Below, in pieces: positions 41,706 to 51,350 of a stretch of 63,227 nucleotides of DNA. Positions within the stretch are counted from its first letter, which is position 1, and the number at the start of each line of letters is the position of its first letter. The notes below the pieces were generated by a model, which saw only the letters and a list, made by a program, of their open reading frames with translations, searched no databases and was not told where the DNA came from. The DNA lies in NCBI GenBank assembly GCA_021162745.1, contig JAGGYC010000123.1:1-63227 (forward strand), in the 5' to 3' direction. The position numbers were made by a program, and so were the translations under genes. The DNA comes from Desulfuromonas sp. (lineage in GTDB: Bacteria; Desulfobacterota; Desulfuromonadia; Desulfuromonadales; Desulfuromonadaceae).

Positions 41706-43883
41706 CTACACATAAGAGACTTTAGGCACCCCTGTTGTCGGGTCAGAATCACCGTCAACCAACTCTTTAAGTTCAACAATTTTTGCACTGACATTACGGA
41801 AAGAGGCGTCATTGTCCGCGACAACCTGATAACTGCTCAAGGCATCAGCATAACGATGCCACGCTTCATAGAGTAAGCCTGTTTCATAGTACAAGATAAC
41901 CCGATCCTCAATACTCAAAGCCGAATCAGACAAACCCAGCGTCAGCACCTCTTCAGCACTATCAAACTGCTGCTGTTCAATGAAGCAGGCCGCTTTCAAA
42001 GAAAGGCCGTCAATTTTACGCGCGGGACTCTGCATCGCTTTATTAAACTCGACAATGGCATCATCGTATAGTCCCATCTCTTTGTACGCAACCCCTAGAT
42101 TATAAGCAGATTCCGTATCTTCATCACCGATAACCGTCTGAATACCACGTTGAGAATCTGCCAGATTCTCGGCACTATTGCCGCCGCCATCGTCCTGACT
42201 GCCCAAGGACAATTCGAGGCTGGAATCGATATCATCCTCCTCAACACTCAGATCAAAATTTTCCAGCGGTGCCATGAATGAATCATCAGAATCGAGATCC
42301 AGATCGAAAGTTTCACTGGAAATCTCAACCGATACGTCTTCGCCATCGATCACAGCAACAGACACATCAGAAACGGACGATGGGGTGGGCGCCGTTACAG
42401 CAGGAGAAACATCCGTGCCACGGCGCTCCAGAACCAGACCTAGACGCTTTTGCACCTCTGCATTATCCGGGCACGCCTGATCCAGGCGACGACAAACCTC
42501 CTCGGCCTCATCCAACAAACCCTGCTGCAAATAAAAATCTGCCTCTTCCAAATCCGTTTTCAGATCAACGGGGGGAGCAGAAGTCGCAGCGGCGGTAAAC
42601 GGATCAACGATTCCCGCTTGCTCTACACTTGGCTCTTCAACAATATCAAAAGAGATATCATCAAAGGAGGCATCATCAGATGGAGGCGCCGGCGATTCCC
42701 GAACAATATCGAATTCGAGTTCATCAAATTCGAGGTCATCGGCAACGACCGGCTCATTTACGGTCGAAGAGGATTCAAACGAGATCGTATCAAAATCGTC
42801 AATAGCAAGCTGGTCACTAGGAGCCTCATCGGCACCGAGTTCACTGGATAGCACATCAAACAGTTTCTCCCCCTCACCGAGGTGCTCATAGATGACATGA
42901 AGTGACGCAAGGATCTCCTGATTGTCGGGCAAGACTTCACGCAGCTTCTCGTAAAAAGGTTTCAGATCAGCAACCCGTTCGGCGGTAAAAAAGCGATCTT
43001 TCCCCTTCTCCAACAGTTCAAAACCCTGTGAATATTCTTCAGAATCCATCGCCGCCTGGAATAACCGGTACCAGAAATCAACATTTTCCGGTTGCCACTC
43101 CACCAAGCGCAAAAGACATTCAAGTTCATGCTTGAACTCACTACATTTATGAAAGCCATTTGCCAACGCCGACAAGACATCAACATCTTCAGGGTATTGA
43201 CGTTGAAGCTTAGTCAGATACTGAACCCCGCCCAGAGGTTCCCCATATTTAACCATCGCCTCGCCATAGCCAACCCCCACCTTGGCGTTGCCAGGCCAGA
43301 TCGCCATGAAGTGTTCATAAAACTTTTGCAGCTGCGTGTAGTTTCCTAACTCGCGAATACGCTGCTCGACACTGAGGTATTCTTTCTCTGCCAACTCATG
43401 GTTATCGATGCTTGCATAGAACTCGGCAATACGCATGCCGATGGTGATATTTTCAGGATCAAGTTCCTGCATATGTGTGAGGATCTTAACCGCCTCGTCA
43501 TGCTCTGCCATTGTGTTGTAGTGCTCAAGAAGAACACGATATTCAGACAGAGCATTACCGATCAAGCCCTGCTGTTCATTAAGCTTAGCCAGCTTAAGGG
43601 TAAATGCAGAATTATCCGGAGCCAACTTCTGCATCTGCTTATATACAGCGATCGCTTTCAGGTAAAACGTGTTATCCGCATAATAAGCAGCAACCGTTTC
43701 ATACTCTTTCAATGCATCGTCGGCATTGCCACTACGACCGTATAGCTCCGCCAATTTTTGCCGACTGCGCACATCTTTAGCATCAATTTCGAGAACTTTT
43801 CGATACTCTTTAATCGCTCGAGGGATATTGTTTTTTTGCAACTGCTTCTGAGCCGCTGCCAGTATTTTATCTTTGTTTGCCAC
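41706..43883 (-). CDS. Large TPR protein with acidic repeat linker
   Basis: The 725-residue cytoplasmic protein has N-terminal TPR helices (about 1-330), an acidic low-complexity linker (about 370-560), and C-terminal TPR units (about 580-700). The linker repeats an FDxxxF(D/E) pattern (FDTISFE, FDELEFD, FDDISFD, then FDLDLDSDDS and FDLSVEE). GTG at 43883 is the start, with AGAGGAT upstream. A promoter candidate lies 65 bases further. TPR scaffolds with acidic linkers occur in deltaproteobacterial motility or secretion gene sets, but no specific role is supported. It is followed by the ExeA-like gene 73 bases downstream. Confidence 0.8.
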   Translation of the reverse strand: MANKDKILAAAQKQLQKNNIPRAIKEYRKVLEIDAKDVRSRQKLAELYGRSGNADDALKEYETVAAYYADNTFYLKAIAVYKQMQKLAPDNSAFTLKLAKLNEQQGLIGNALSEYRVLLEHYNTMAEHDEAVKILTHMQELDPENITIGMRIAEFYASIDNHELAEKEYLSVEQRIRELGNYTQLQKFYEHFMAIWPGNAKVGVGYGEAMVKYGEPLGGVQYLTKLQRQYPEDVDVLSALANGFHKCSEFKHELECLLRLVEWQPENVDFWYRLFQAAMDSEEYSQGFELLEKGKDRFFTAERVADLKPFYEKLREVLPDNQEILASLHVIYEHLGEGEKLFDVLSSELGADEAPSDQLAIDDFDTISFESSSTVNEPVVADDLEFDELEFDIVRESPAPPSDDASFDDISFDIVEEPSVEQAGIVDPFTAAATSAPPVDLKTDLEEADFYLQQGLLDEAEEVCRRLDQACPDNAEVQKRLGLVLERRGTDVSPAVTAPTPSSVSDVSVAVIDGEDVSVEISSETFDLDLDSDDSFMAPLENFDLSVEEDDIDSSLELSLGSQDDGGGNSAENLADSQRGIQTVIGDEDTESAYNLGVAYKEMGLYDDAIVEFNKAMQSPARKIDGLSLKAACFIEQQQFDSAEEVLTLGLSDSALSIEDRVILYYETGLLYEAWHRYADALSSYQVVADNDASFRNVSAKIVELKELVDGDSDPTTGVPKVSYV

Positions 43884-43947
43884 AAGTATCCTCTAACAGT
43901 TAAAAAAAAGGGAATGAACCAATGTATAAATACACCGTGAAACTCTA

Positions 43948-43976
43948 ATGCTAAATCACATCAACAATTAGGTCAA
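43948..43976 (-). promoter_or_regulatory. Sigma-70-like promoter upstream of the TPR gene
   Basis: On the minus strand TTGACC (43976-43971) and TAGCAT (43953-43948) are spaced by 17 bases. The predicted start of transcription is about 60 bases before the GTG start codon. Confidence 0.4.
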
Positions 43977-44089
43977 GTGCATAATCTATTGAATTCCCAA
44001 AGGAAAACGGGCTCCACCCACAAAAAAAGCAGCGATTTTCCTAACAGTATCGGTCGAGCTAATGAATTAACCACAGATCCTAGAGACCA

Positions 44090-44818
44090 TCAAAAGAGCA
44101 ACGCCCTAAGTCCTTTAATTTCTTCACGTGTTAGCGATCGGCTATGGCCACTGGGAAGTTTCCCCAAATCTAAATTAGCCATCTTGATCCGTTTCAACGT
44201 ACTGACATCAAAGCCAACGGCCCGGCACATTCGACGAACCTGACGATTACGCCCCTCTTTAATTTCCAGGTCAAACCAGGTATTTCGTGCTGAATAGTGA
44301 ATATTATCCACCCGAGCCGACGCGGTCATGCCATCGTCAAGTTCTACCCCATGCTCCAATTGCTGACGAGCACGATCCGTCAAACGACCGCTGATTTTCA
44401 CCCGATATGTTTTGGCAATTTTGTGCCGGGGATGCAATAGGCGCTGCGTCAGGGCACCATCATTGGTCAACAACAGCAGCCCTTCAGTATTTATATCGAG
44501 CCTGCCGACGGGGAACAGTCGCCCAGAGACCCCTTTCATAAAACGACAAATCGTTGGTCGCCCCTGAGGGTCTTTCAAGGTCGTAACATAGCCAAGCGGC
44601 TTATTAAGCAGCAGATATTGCTGCGGCTCGGCTTTGGGCAATGCCTTGCCGTTAACCGTAATCACATCGCTGGCAGGGTCGGCCTTGTCACCGAGAGAAA
44701 CCTGTTGGCCGTTCACACGAACACGTCCCTGATCAAGCCAGGTTTCAGCTTGACGACGTGAAGCCAGTCCCGCCCGTGCAATTAACTTTTGTATCCGTTC
44801 AGCTGGAGCCATCGCCAT
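44090..44818 (-). CDS. 23S rRNA pseudouridine synthase, RsuA/RluB family
   Basis: The 242-residue protein has an N-terminal S4 domain (ERIQKLIARAGLASRRQAET) and a catalytic domain with GRLDINTEGLLLLTND (catalytic aspartate near residue 105) and EGRNRQVRRMCRAVG. RluB modifies U2605 of 23S rRNA in E. coli. The ATG at 44818 is chosen; another in-frame ATG lies at 44812. It overlaps the end of scpB by 20 bases and is the last gene of a long operon, consistent with the frequent scpA-scpB-rluB order. Confidence 0.92.
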   Translation of the reverse strand: MAMAPAERIQKLIARAGLASRRQAETWLDQGRVRVNGQQVSLGDKADPASDVITVNGKALPKAEPQQYLLLNKPLGYVTTLKDPQGRPTICRFMKGVSGRLFPVGRLDINTEGLLLLTNDGALTQRLLHPRHKIAKTYRVKISGRLTDRARQQLEHGVELDDGMTASARVDNIHYSARNTWFDLEIKEGRNRQVRRMCRAVGFDVSTLKRIKMANLDLGKLPSGHSRSLTREEIKGLRALLF

Positions 44819-45383
44819 CAAAATCCATTTCTAAAGGCAAAGAGACCTCATCAGGGTCTGCAAATTCATGTAAATTCGGTAATTCCGACAGGTCTTTCAA
44901 ACCAAAAAATTCTAAAAAATGCCGACTGGTTCCATAGAGCAAGGGACGACCAGGGACATCTTTCTTGCCAACAATCTTTACCAGCTGCCGATCCATCAAT
45001 GTCCGAACAATCCCACCCGAATCAACCCCCCGTAAATATTCAAGTTCGGCGCGGGTAACCGGTTGACGATAGGCTATTATAGCCAATGTTTCCGTAGCCG
45101 CTTTGGACAACCGGGTCGTTCGGTTTCGATTCAATTTAACAATCCACGGCGCATACTCAGACCGGGTGCGAATCTGGAAACCACCAGCGATCTCCTGCAA
45201 CACCACCCCCCGACCCGGTTGAGCATAGTCGATCAGCAGTTCCTGCAAAGCATCCTTAAGTTGCGGCAGATCGACCTCGAAAATGGATTGCAGCCGTTCA
45301 AGCCGTAACGGTTCATCACTACTGAACAAAACGGCTTCAAGCCGTCCTTTTAGAGGGCTAGTGATATTCACTTTTAATTCCAT
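44799..45383 (-). CDS. scpB: Segregation and condensation protein B
   Basis: The 194-residue protein is a double winged-helix condensin subunit that binds ScpA and SMC. Family segments include LKGRLEAVLFSSDEPL, AATETLAIIAYRQPVTRAE, DSGGIVRTLMDRQLV, and PGRPLLYGTSRHFLEFFGL. The ATG at 45383 follows CGGTGG and overlaps the end of scpA by 26 bases. A longer frame upstream lacks conservation. Confidence 0.95.
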   Translation of the reverse strand: MELKVNITSPLKGRLEAVLFSSDEPLRLERLQSIFEVDLPQLKDALQELLIDYAQPGRGVVLQEIAGGFQIRTRSEYAPWIVKLNRNRTTRLSKAATETLAIIAYRQPVTRAELEYLRGVDSGGIVRTLMDRQLVKIVGKKDVPGRPLLYGTSRHFLEFFGLKDLSELPNLHEFADPDEVSLPLEMDFDGDGSS

Positions 45384-46131
45384 CCACCGAGGTGACCCTT
45401 CCCGACCGAACCGCATCAGACGGATAGAGGTAGATCATACCATGCTGATTCAACTGCACGATTTTACACAACTGTAATTTAACCAGTTCCAACACGGCAA
45501 TAAAGGTGATGATGATTTCATCGCGCTGCGGCATGGCACAGAAGCACTCTCGAAAGGGAAGATATTGTTGCTGTCGTAAACATTGCAAAACATGCTGAAT
45601 CCCATCGGCAACACTTAACGGTGTCTTCACCACGGCATGAATAATCGGTTCGGGAGGTTCTTTGAGCAATTCACGTAACGCCTTGACCAACTCATAAACA
45701 CCAACCTCAGATACCGCACTGGAAGCACCATCATCCACCGTGTTCACCGTTTCGGGACGAACAAAGACCTCGCGATTGAGCTGCGGATACTCTTCGAGCT
45801 GCTGTGCCCCCTCTTTATATCGACGATACTCCAACAAGCGCTGAACCAGTTCGGCTCGCGGGTCGATCTCCTCATTTTCAAATTCTTCGGGTTCCGCTTT
45901 TGGCAACAGCATCCTCGACTTGATATGCATCAATGTTGCCGCCATGACAAGAAACTCACTGGCGACATCGAGGTTCTGTTCCTGAACCTGTTCGAGATAG
46001 CGAAGATATTGGGCGGTAATACATGACATGGAAATATCATAAATATCCATCTCATTTTTACTCACCAGGTGGAGCAGCAGATCGAGAGGGCCTTCAAACG
46101 TGTCGAGCTTGACTTCGTAAGACAATGCCAT
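45358..46131 (-). CDS. scpA: Segregation and condensation protein A
   Basis: The 257-residue kleisin bridges the SMC heads. The N-terminal segment VKLDTFEGPLDLLLHLVSKN and EMDIYDISMSCITAQYL (ScpA signature), the AATLMHIKSRMLLP helix and the C-terminal winged helix (FIAVLELVKLQ) are all intact. The start overlaps the protease stop as TGATG. The smc gene is not in the window. Confidence 0.95.
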   Translation of the reverse strand: MALSYEVKLDTFEGPLDLLLHLVSKNEMDIYDISMSCITAQYLRYLEQVQEQNLDVASEFLVMAATLMHIKSRMLLPKAEPEEFENEEIDPRAELVQRLLEYRRYKEGAQQLEEYPQLNREVFVRPETVNTVDDGASSAVSEVGVYELVKALRELLKEPPEPIIHAVVKTPLSVADGIQHVLQCLRQQQYLPFRECFCAMPQRDEIIITFIAVLELVKLQLCKIVQLNQHGMIYLYPSDAVRSGRVTSVDGIKSEYH

Positions 46132-46811
46132 CAGCCGCGACTGAAAAGAAAATTGATCACAAATTCAACAACAACCCATTGTTGATCGGCCATTAACGAC
46201 ACCAATCCCAGAATGATAGGGCCAAGCACGTTCTGCCAGAGATCGGTAAAAAAAACAGTAGCAATCACTACAAAAAAACCAAACGGCTCGAGTTTCATCA
46301 ACATGGCAGCCTGCCGCGCGGGAAGTAATGCCGCCAAAACACGGCCACCATCCAGTGGCGGAACAGGAATAAGGTTGAAAACGGCCAAAATAACATTGAT
46401 ATACAGGCTGAATGCCGCCATCAAGGAGATCGGCCGTGTCACCAGAGTCAAGTCAACGGGGCTGGCCACGTCAAACATCCCCACCGCCCGAAGCAGCAAA
46501 GCTGAAAAAATGGCCAGACCAAAGTTGGCGGCGGGACCGGCAAACGCCACCCAGAACATACTTTTATGCGGATTACGCAGATTGGTAAAATTAACCGGCA
46601 CAGGCCGCGCCCAGCCAAAACCGACAAACAACAACGCCAAGGTTCCCACCGGATCCAGATGACGCAACGGATTCAATGTCAATCGGCCAAGCAGGCGTGC
46701 CGTCGGATCACCCAATCGATCAGCCGCATAACCGTGCGCAACCTCATGGACGGTCACTGCCAGCAATGCCGGAACCAGCATAATTGAAATTTTAACGAGT
46801 ATATGTTCCAT
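46131..46811 (-). CDS. Site-2 protease family (M50) membrane metalloprotease
   Basis: This 226-residue multi-pass protein has the zinc motif HEVAHGYAADRLGD (HExxH, near residue 23) and the second motif NLIPVPPLDGGRVLAALLP (N/DPDG-type, near 150). No PDZ domain is present, as in the compact Rip/YwhC-type S2P proteins. These cleave membrane proteins in stress signalling; the substrate is unknown. The ATG at 46811 follows AGGGAAA. It lies between the A-adding enzyme and scpA, a common arrangement in deltaproteobacteria. Confidence 0.92.
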   Translation of the reverse strand: MEHILVKISIMLVPALLAVTVHEVAHGYAADRLGDPTARLLGRLTLNPLRHLDPVGTLALLFVGFGWARPVPVNFTNLRNPHKSMFWVAFAGPAANFGLAIFSALLLRAVGMFDVASPVDLTLVTRPISLMAAFSLYINVILAVFNLIPVPPLDGGRVLAALLPARQAAMLMKLEPFGFFVVIATVFFTDLWQNVLGPIILGLVSLMADQQWVVVEFVINFLFSRG

Positions 46812-46855
46812 AGTTTCCCTGAAACGAACCATCTCCGCAAAACGGAGGAAAATAA

Positions 46856-49504
46856 CTAAACGTCGGTCGGATTAAGAACCTGCCGGACAAAGGTGATCTC
46901 GTCATTACGAGACTCGATGACACCATCGAGTCGGGCATCGCGCAACTGCGCGAGGAGATCACCAACCTGCGGACCATGAATGACCCCCAACTCCTGAAGA
47001 TCCCTACCATTGAGCAAAGGCTTAACACCCCTCAGTTGCGTCATATAGTGTGAAATGGCCAGCCGCACTGAATCACTTGCCGTACGAGCCATGGCAAACA
47101 ACAACATTTCAATACTGATACCATTCAACCGCCGATAGAGCTGACTGTCCGGCAATGACGTCAGTTTTTTCCGCTGACGTTCAAGGGCATGCAACACCGG
47201 CATCACCCGCTGGCGTTCCGTCATTAAAATTGCCTGCCAGCGCTGGGGAACCGACAGCTTAGCACATATCCCCGCCATCGCCTCATCGGTTAATGTCGCG
47301 CTCAGACATAAAAAATACACCGGCCAGCGCGTTAACGTCGTCCCGGTATAGAGGAGTTCATGCCAATGAATCGCCTTTTGCGCCTGGGAAAAATAGGATT
47401 TAATCGTCGCGTCGACGTGCCATTGATCGCACAGACAACGTAACAAACCCAACGTCGACAAACGCTGGACAGCAGCAAACGGACTTTCCTCACTGAGAAC
47501 AATGGTCAACTCATTGAACAGCCGCAGAGCACTGACCCGATCGACAAACCCCATTTCAACGGCGCTGCGCACCAGGTTTTCCGTGTGCATCCCCAGCTTA
47601 AAACCCAACCGCTGTTCGAAGCGTACCGCACGAAACATCCGGGTCGGATCTTCAACAAAGCTGAGGTTATGCAACACCCGAATTGCTTTATCATGCAAAT
47701 CCCGCTGGGCACCGAAATAATCAAGCAATTCACCATAGCTGTCACCATTAAGAGAGAGAGCCAAGGTGTTGATGGTAAAATCACGCCGATAGAGGTCGAG
47801 CTTGATGGATGCCTCTTCAACAGAGGGCAATGCGCCCGGCTCAAGATAATACTCGGTACGGGTCGAGGCGACATCCAACTTATAGCCATCGGCAAAGACC
47901 ACCACCGCTGTGACAAATTTTTCGTGGGCTCGCACCCGGCAATCGAATTGACGGGCGAACTGACGGGCAAATTCGATGGCGTTGCCTTCAACGACAATAT
48001 CAACATCAAGGTTGTTCTTGTTCAACAACAGATCACGAACGAAACCACCAACCACATAGACACTGAGCTGCATGCTATCGGCCACGGTGGCGATCTGCTT
48101 GAGCAGCTGCCGAATCCGCGCCGGAAGACGCGTCTCCATCATACGGACAACATGGCGTTTACGTACTCCGACCCCGTCTCCTGCCAGTGTCTGGCAGGAA
48201 TGTTGGCGTAATTTGCGGCCACCGGAAACAAGGTGACGCAGCAGATCGGCACGAGTGATAACGCCCACCACCTGCTGTTGATCAACCACCGGCACAAAAC
48301 GTTGCCGCTGATCAACAATAATCTGCTGCACCTGCACCAGCGGCGTATGACTATCAACGGTACCAAACTCGGTGGTCATATATTCACGAACGGCGACATC
48401 TGCCAACCCATGGTGAACAGCACGTTCAACAATCTGCCGCGTCACAAACCCAACCAGGCGATTGTGGTCAAGCACCACCAGAGCATTAACGTTATAACGG
48501 GTCAACTGTTCACGGGCAGCAACCAGCAACTGGCTGGCCTCAATCCAACGCGCCGGAGCCGACATCAGGTGATGAGCCTGCCAATGGGGAGCAACCTCTT
48601 GCTCCAACAAGGTCGGCAGTGTCTCCATCACCTGAACCAGGGTCATGTCACGCACCGTTGCTGAAGCCGCTGTGGCATGTCCTCCACCACCTAATTCTTT
48701 AAGAATGTGACCGACATGCACCTCGGGCAACCGCGAACGTGCCACCAGAAAAACCCGATCCTCAAGCCGAACAGCAACAATCAGAACATCGAGATTTTCC
48801 ATGTCACGAATTTTATGCGCCAACACCGCGACATCACCGACATAACGATCGATAGATGCCTGAGCAAGGCTGATATCGACGCCGTTGACGGTGATCACCT
48901 GCCGTGAACTCAGCAACTGGTGCAACAGGTCAACCTGATAAACCGACAATTCTCGGTTAAGGGTATCTGCCACCAGATTCAGATCAGCGCCATGGCCAAG
49001 TAACATCGCTGCGGCGGCATAATCTGCCTTGGTGGTCGAAGAGAACAGCAAGTTCCCCGTATCCTCGTAAAGACCAAGCATCATCAAGCTCGCCTGACGG
49101 GCATCGGGATTCAGTCCCCGCTGTTCAAGCTGCCTGGTCATCAGGGTGACGGTAGAACCAACCATCTCGACGACCTGAACATCAGGTTCCCTCTCCCCAA
49201 AGGCAGGAGGATGATGATCATAGAGATGAAATTCGACATCTGAGCGTTCCATCAACGGCGCAAATGGACCGATCCGCGTGGCGGTATTAACATCAACCAA
49301 GATCAGTCGCTCAACCTGTGATAGGTCAATCTCTTTAAAACGGACAAACTCCAGTTGATGGGGATAGGATCGCAAAAAAGCACGCAGGATGGGCTCTTGG
49401 GAACCGGCAAATGCCAGCACAGCTTGGGGATAGAGCATTTTTGCCGCCACCATGGCGCCAAGACAATCAAAATCAGCATTTATGTGCGTCGTTATAAGAT
49501 CCAT
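46856..49504 (-). CDS. tRNA A-adding nucleotidyltransferase with DHH and CBS domains
   Basis: This 882-residue fusion has a DHH phosphoesterase-like N-terminus (HINADFDCLGAM, VDVNTATR, YDHHPPAFGE; about 1-180), a DHHA1 part with GGGGHATAASATV (near 278), a pair of CBS domains (about 310-430) and a class II nucleotidyltransferase head (VVGGFVRDLLLNKNN with the LDVDIVVEG catalytic carboxylates, about 475-510) with an RNA-binding tail. Proteins of this architecture in Geobacter and Aquifex add the terminal A to tRNA, with a separate CC-adding enzyme elsewhere. The ATG at 49504 follows AGGTG. It lies between pyrD and the protease gene. Confidence 0.9.
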   Translation of the reverse strand: MDLITTHINADFDCLGAMVAAKMLYPQAVLAFAGSQEPILRAFLRSYPHQLEFVRFKEIDLSQVERLILVDVNTATRIGPFAPLMERSDVEFHLYDHHPPAFGEREPDVQVVEMVGSTVTLMTRQLEQRGLNPDARQASLMMLGLYEDTGNLLFSSTTKADYAAAAMLLGHGADLNLVADTLNRELSVYQVDLLHQLLSSRQVITVNGVDISLAQASIDRYVGDVAVLAHKIRDMENLDVLIVAVRLEDRVFLVARSRLPEVHVGHILKELGGGGHATAASATVRDMTLVQVMETLPTLLEQEVAPHWQAHHLMSAPARWIEASQLLVAAREQLTRYNVNALVVLDHNRLVGFVTRQIVERAVHHGLADVAVREYMTTEFGTVDSHTPLVQVQQIIVDQRQRFVPVVDQQQVVGVITRADLLRHLVSGGRKLRQHSCQTLAGDGVGVRKRHVVRMMETRLPARIRQLLKQIATVADSMQLSVYVVGGFVRDLLLNKNNLDVDIVVEGNAIEFARQFARQFDCRVRAHEKFVTAVVVFADGYKLDVASTRTEYYLEPGALPSVEEASIKLDLYRRDFTINTLALSLNGDSYGELLDYFGAQRDLHDKAIRVLHNLSFVEDPTRMFRAVRFEQRLGFKLGMHTENLVRSAVEMGFVDRVSALRLFNELTIVLSEESPFAAVQRLSTLGLLRCLCDQWHVDATIKSYFSQAQKAIHWHELLYTGTTLTRWPVYFLCLSATLTDEAMAGICAKLSVPQRWQAILMTERQRVMPVLHALERQRKKLTSLPDSQLYRRLNGISIEMLLFAMARTASDSVRLAISHYMTQLRGVKPLLNGRDLQELGVIHGPQVGDLLAQLRDARLDGVIESRNDEITFVRQVLNPTDV

Positions 49505-49534
49505 CACCTATCCGAATCGCCATCAATAAAAGTT

Positions 49535-50470
49535 TTATTGGTCTAACGAGCCGATCCAATCGTTGATATCTTCAATCCCCTGATTCCGACAAAAGGTCTC
49601 AATACCCGTAACGATATCCGCCATAGCTCCGGGATTCACCAGATTGGCGGTGCCAACCTGAACCGCCTGCGCACCAACCAGCAAAAACTCCAGGGCGTCC
49701 TCAGCCGTCATGATGCCACCGATACCGATCACGGGGATCTCCACCGCCTGCACCACCTGATAAACCATCCGTAGCGCCACCGGCTTAATCGCCGGTCCGG
49801 ACAGGCCGCCGGTACCGTTGGCCAGATGCAAGCGCCGCTTATGAATATCGACGGCCATGCCGGTCAGGGTGTTAACACAGCTGATAACATCGGCTCCGGC
49901 ATCTTCTACGGCGCGGGCCATCACTGTAATATCGGTAACATTGGGGGTCAACTTGACGATTAATGGCTTGTTCAGACAGCGTCGAACCGAACTAACAACC
50001 TCGGCAGCGGCACCGGGTTCGGTGCCGAAGACAATCCCCCCCTGCTTGACATTGGGACAGGAGATATTGAGTTCAACGGCATCAACAGCAGGCAGCTCCG
50101 ACAACCGCTTTGCCACCTTGATATATTCATCCAGACTGTTGCCGAAAAAATTGACAATCACCGGTGTCGTCAAGGTTTCAAGATACGGCACCTTGTCGCG
50201 AATAAAGAGATCAATGCCCACATTCTGCAGACCGATAGCGTTCAACATCCCTGATGCGGTTTCGGCGATACGCGGTGTGGGATTCCCCGCCTTGGGCCGC
50301 AATGAGATCCCTTTGGTCATCACCGCACCAATCTGTTCCAGATCCAGATAGGGGGCAAATTCTTGACCATAGCCGAATGTACCCGAGGCCGGCATCACCG
50401 GATTACGCAGTTGCAAACCGGCAAGATCAACAGCCAGGGACGGCTTCTTAATTTTAGCCATTTTAGACAT
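49535..50470 (-). CDS. pyrD: Dihydroorotate dehydrogenase B, catalytic subunit
   Basis: The 311-residue FMN-binding barrel oxidises dihydroorotate to orotate. The catalytic cysteine is in ELNISCPNVKQGG (near residue 130), and FMN/substrate segments MPASGTFGYG, NAIGLQNVG, VKLTPNVTDI, GLSGPAIKPVALR and GIGGIMTAEDALEFLLVGA are intact. It is the NAD-dependent type requiring PyrK, encoded directly upstream with 4 bases between. The ATG at 50470 follows GGAG. Confidence 0.95.
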   Translation of the reverse strand: MSKMAKIKKPSLAVDLAGLQLRNPVMPASGTFGYGQEFAPYLDLEQIGAVMTKGISLRPKAGNPTPRIAETASGMLNAIGLQNVGIDLFIRDKVPYLETLTTPVIVNFFGNSLDEYIKVAKRLSELPAVDAVELNISCPNVKQGGIVFGTEPGAAAEVVSSVRRCLNKPLIVKLTPNVTDITVMARAVEDAGADVISCVNTLTGMAVDIHKRRLHLANGTGGLSGPAIKPVALRMVYQVVQAVEIPVIGIGGIMTAEDALEFLLVGAQAVQVGTANLVNPGAMADIVTGIETFCRNQGIEDINDWIGSLDQ

Positions 50471-50474
50471 ATAT

Positions 50475-51317
50475 TTACTCTCCACCCTCGGGTCCACCCT
50501 CCGGCCATTTCAGCTCATCGGCGTCAAACACCGGGCCCTGACGGCAGGTACACAGATAATCAGGATCATCTTCACTGTGCTGATGACCTGGCACCACACA
50601 ACCAAGGCAGGCACCGACACCGCAAGCCATCAACGCTTCAAGAGATACCTGCAGTGCCACCTGTTGTCGGTGGCAGATGGAACGCACCGCATTCAACATC
50701 AGCGTGGGGCCACATGCATAGACGGCGGCCTGCGGATATTTATTCAACTTACGTTCAAGTACCGCAGTGACCAGCCCCTCTTCCCCCAAGCTGCCGTCAT
50801 CGGTAGCAACATAGGTTTCAACGCCAAGCCGTTCAAACTCGGTAATAGCAAGGATATCATCGCGGCTACGCCCGCCCACCAGCAAGCGTACTCGGTCGCC
50901 ACGCCGACATAAGGTTTCAGCCAACATAAACAACGGCACCAGGCCAATGCCGCCGCCAACCAACAGGTGCTCAGTCGCAGTCTTGTCGAGGGTAAACCCT
51001 TGGCCCAGCGGACCAAGCAGTTCCACCTCGTCACCACGCTGAAGCGTTGACATCAACTGCGTACCAATGCCGACCACCTTGTAGACCAATTCCACAAATT
51101 CCCGTTCAGGCATGCCACTGCACTCCGCCGGCAGGGTTCCTGTCTTGAAGATTCCAAAAGGTCGACGCAGTAGCGGTTGAGAATTCGCTTGAACACGCAG
51201 CATTATAAATTGCCCGGGCAGAGCCTGCTGTGGGTAGCCGGGAGCCAAAATGGCCATCCGAAAATAACCGGGGGCAATTTCACGATTATGGAGAATCACA
51301 GTCTTGAGATCTTGCAT
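50475..51317 (-). CDS. pyrK: Dihydroorotate dehydrogenase electron-transfer subunit
   Basis: The 280-residue iron-sulfur flavoprotein passes electrons from PyrD to NAD. It has an FAD-binding domain (FIMLRVQANSQPLLRRPFG), an NAD-binding motif (LLVGGGIGLVPLFMLAE) and a C-terminal [2Fe-2S] cluster with cysteines in CGVGACLGCVV and YLCTCRQGP. The ATG at 51317 is favoured over a TTG upstream. It follows rimI by about 33 bases. Confidence 0.95.
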   Translation of the reverse strand: MQDLKTVILHNREIAPGYFRMAILAPGYPQQALPGQFIMLRVQANSQPLLRRPFGIFKTGTLPAECSGMPEREFVELVYKVVGIGTQLMSTLQRGDEVELLGPLGQGFTLDKTATEHLLVGGGIGLVPLFMLAETLCRRGDRVRLLVGGRSRDDILAITEFERLGVETYVATDDGSLGEEGLVTAVLERKLNKYPQAAVYACGPTLMLNAVRSICHRQQVALQVSLEALMACGVGACLGCVVPGHQHSEDDPDYLCTCRQGPVFDADELKWPEGGPEGGE

Positions 51318-51350
51318 AGAAAACAACCTTTTAAATGTTTTATCCCGTCA

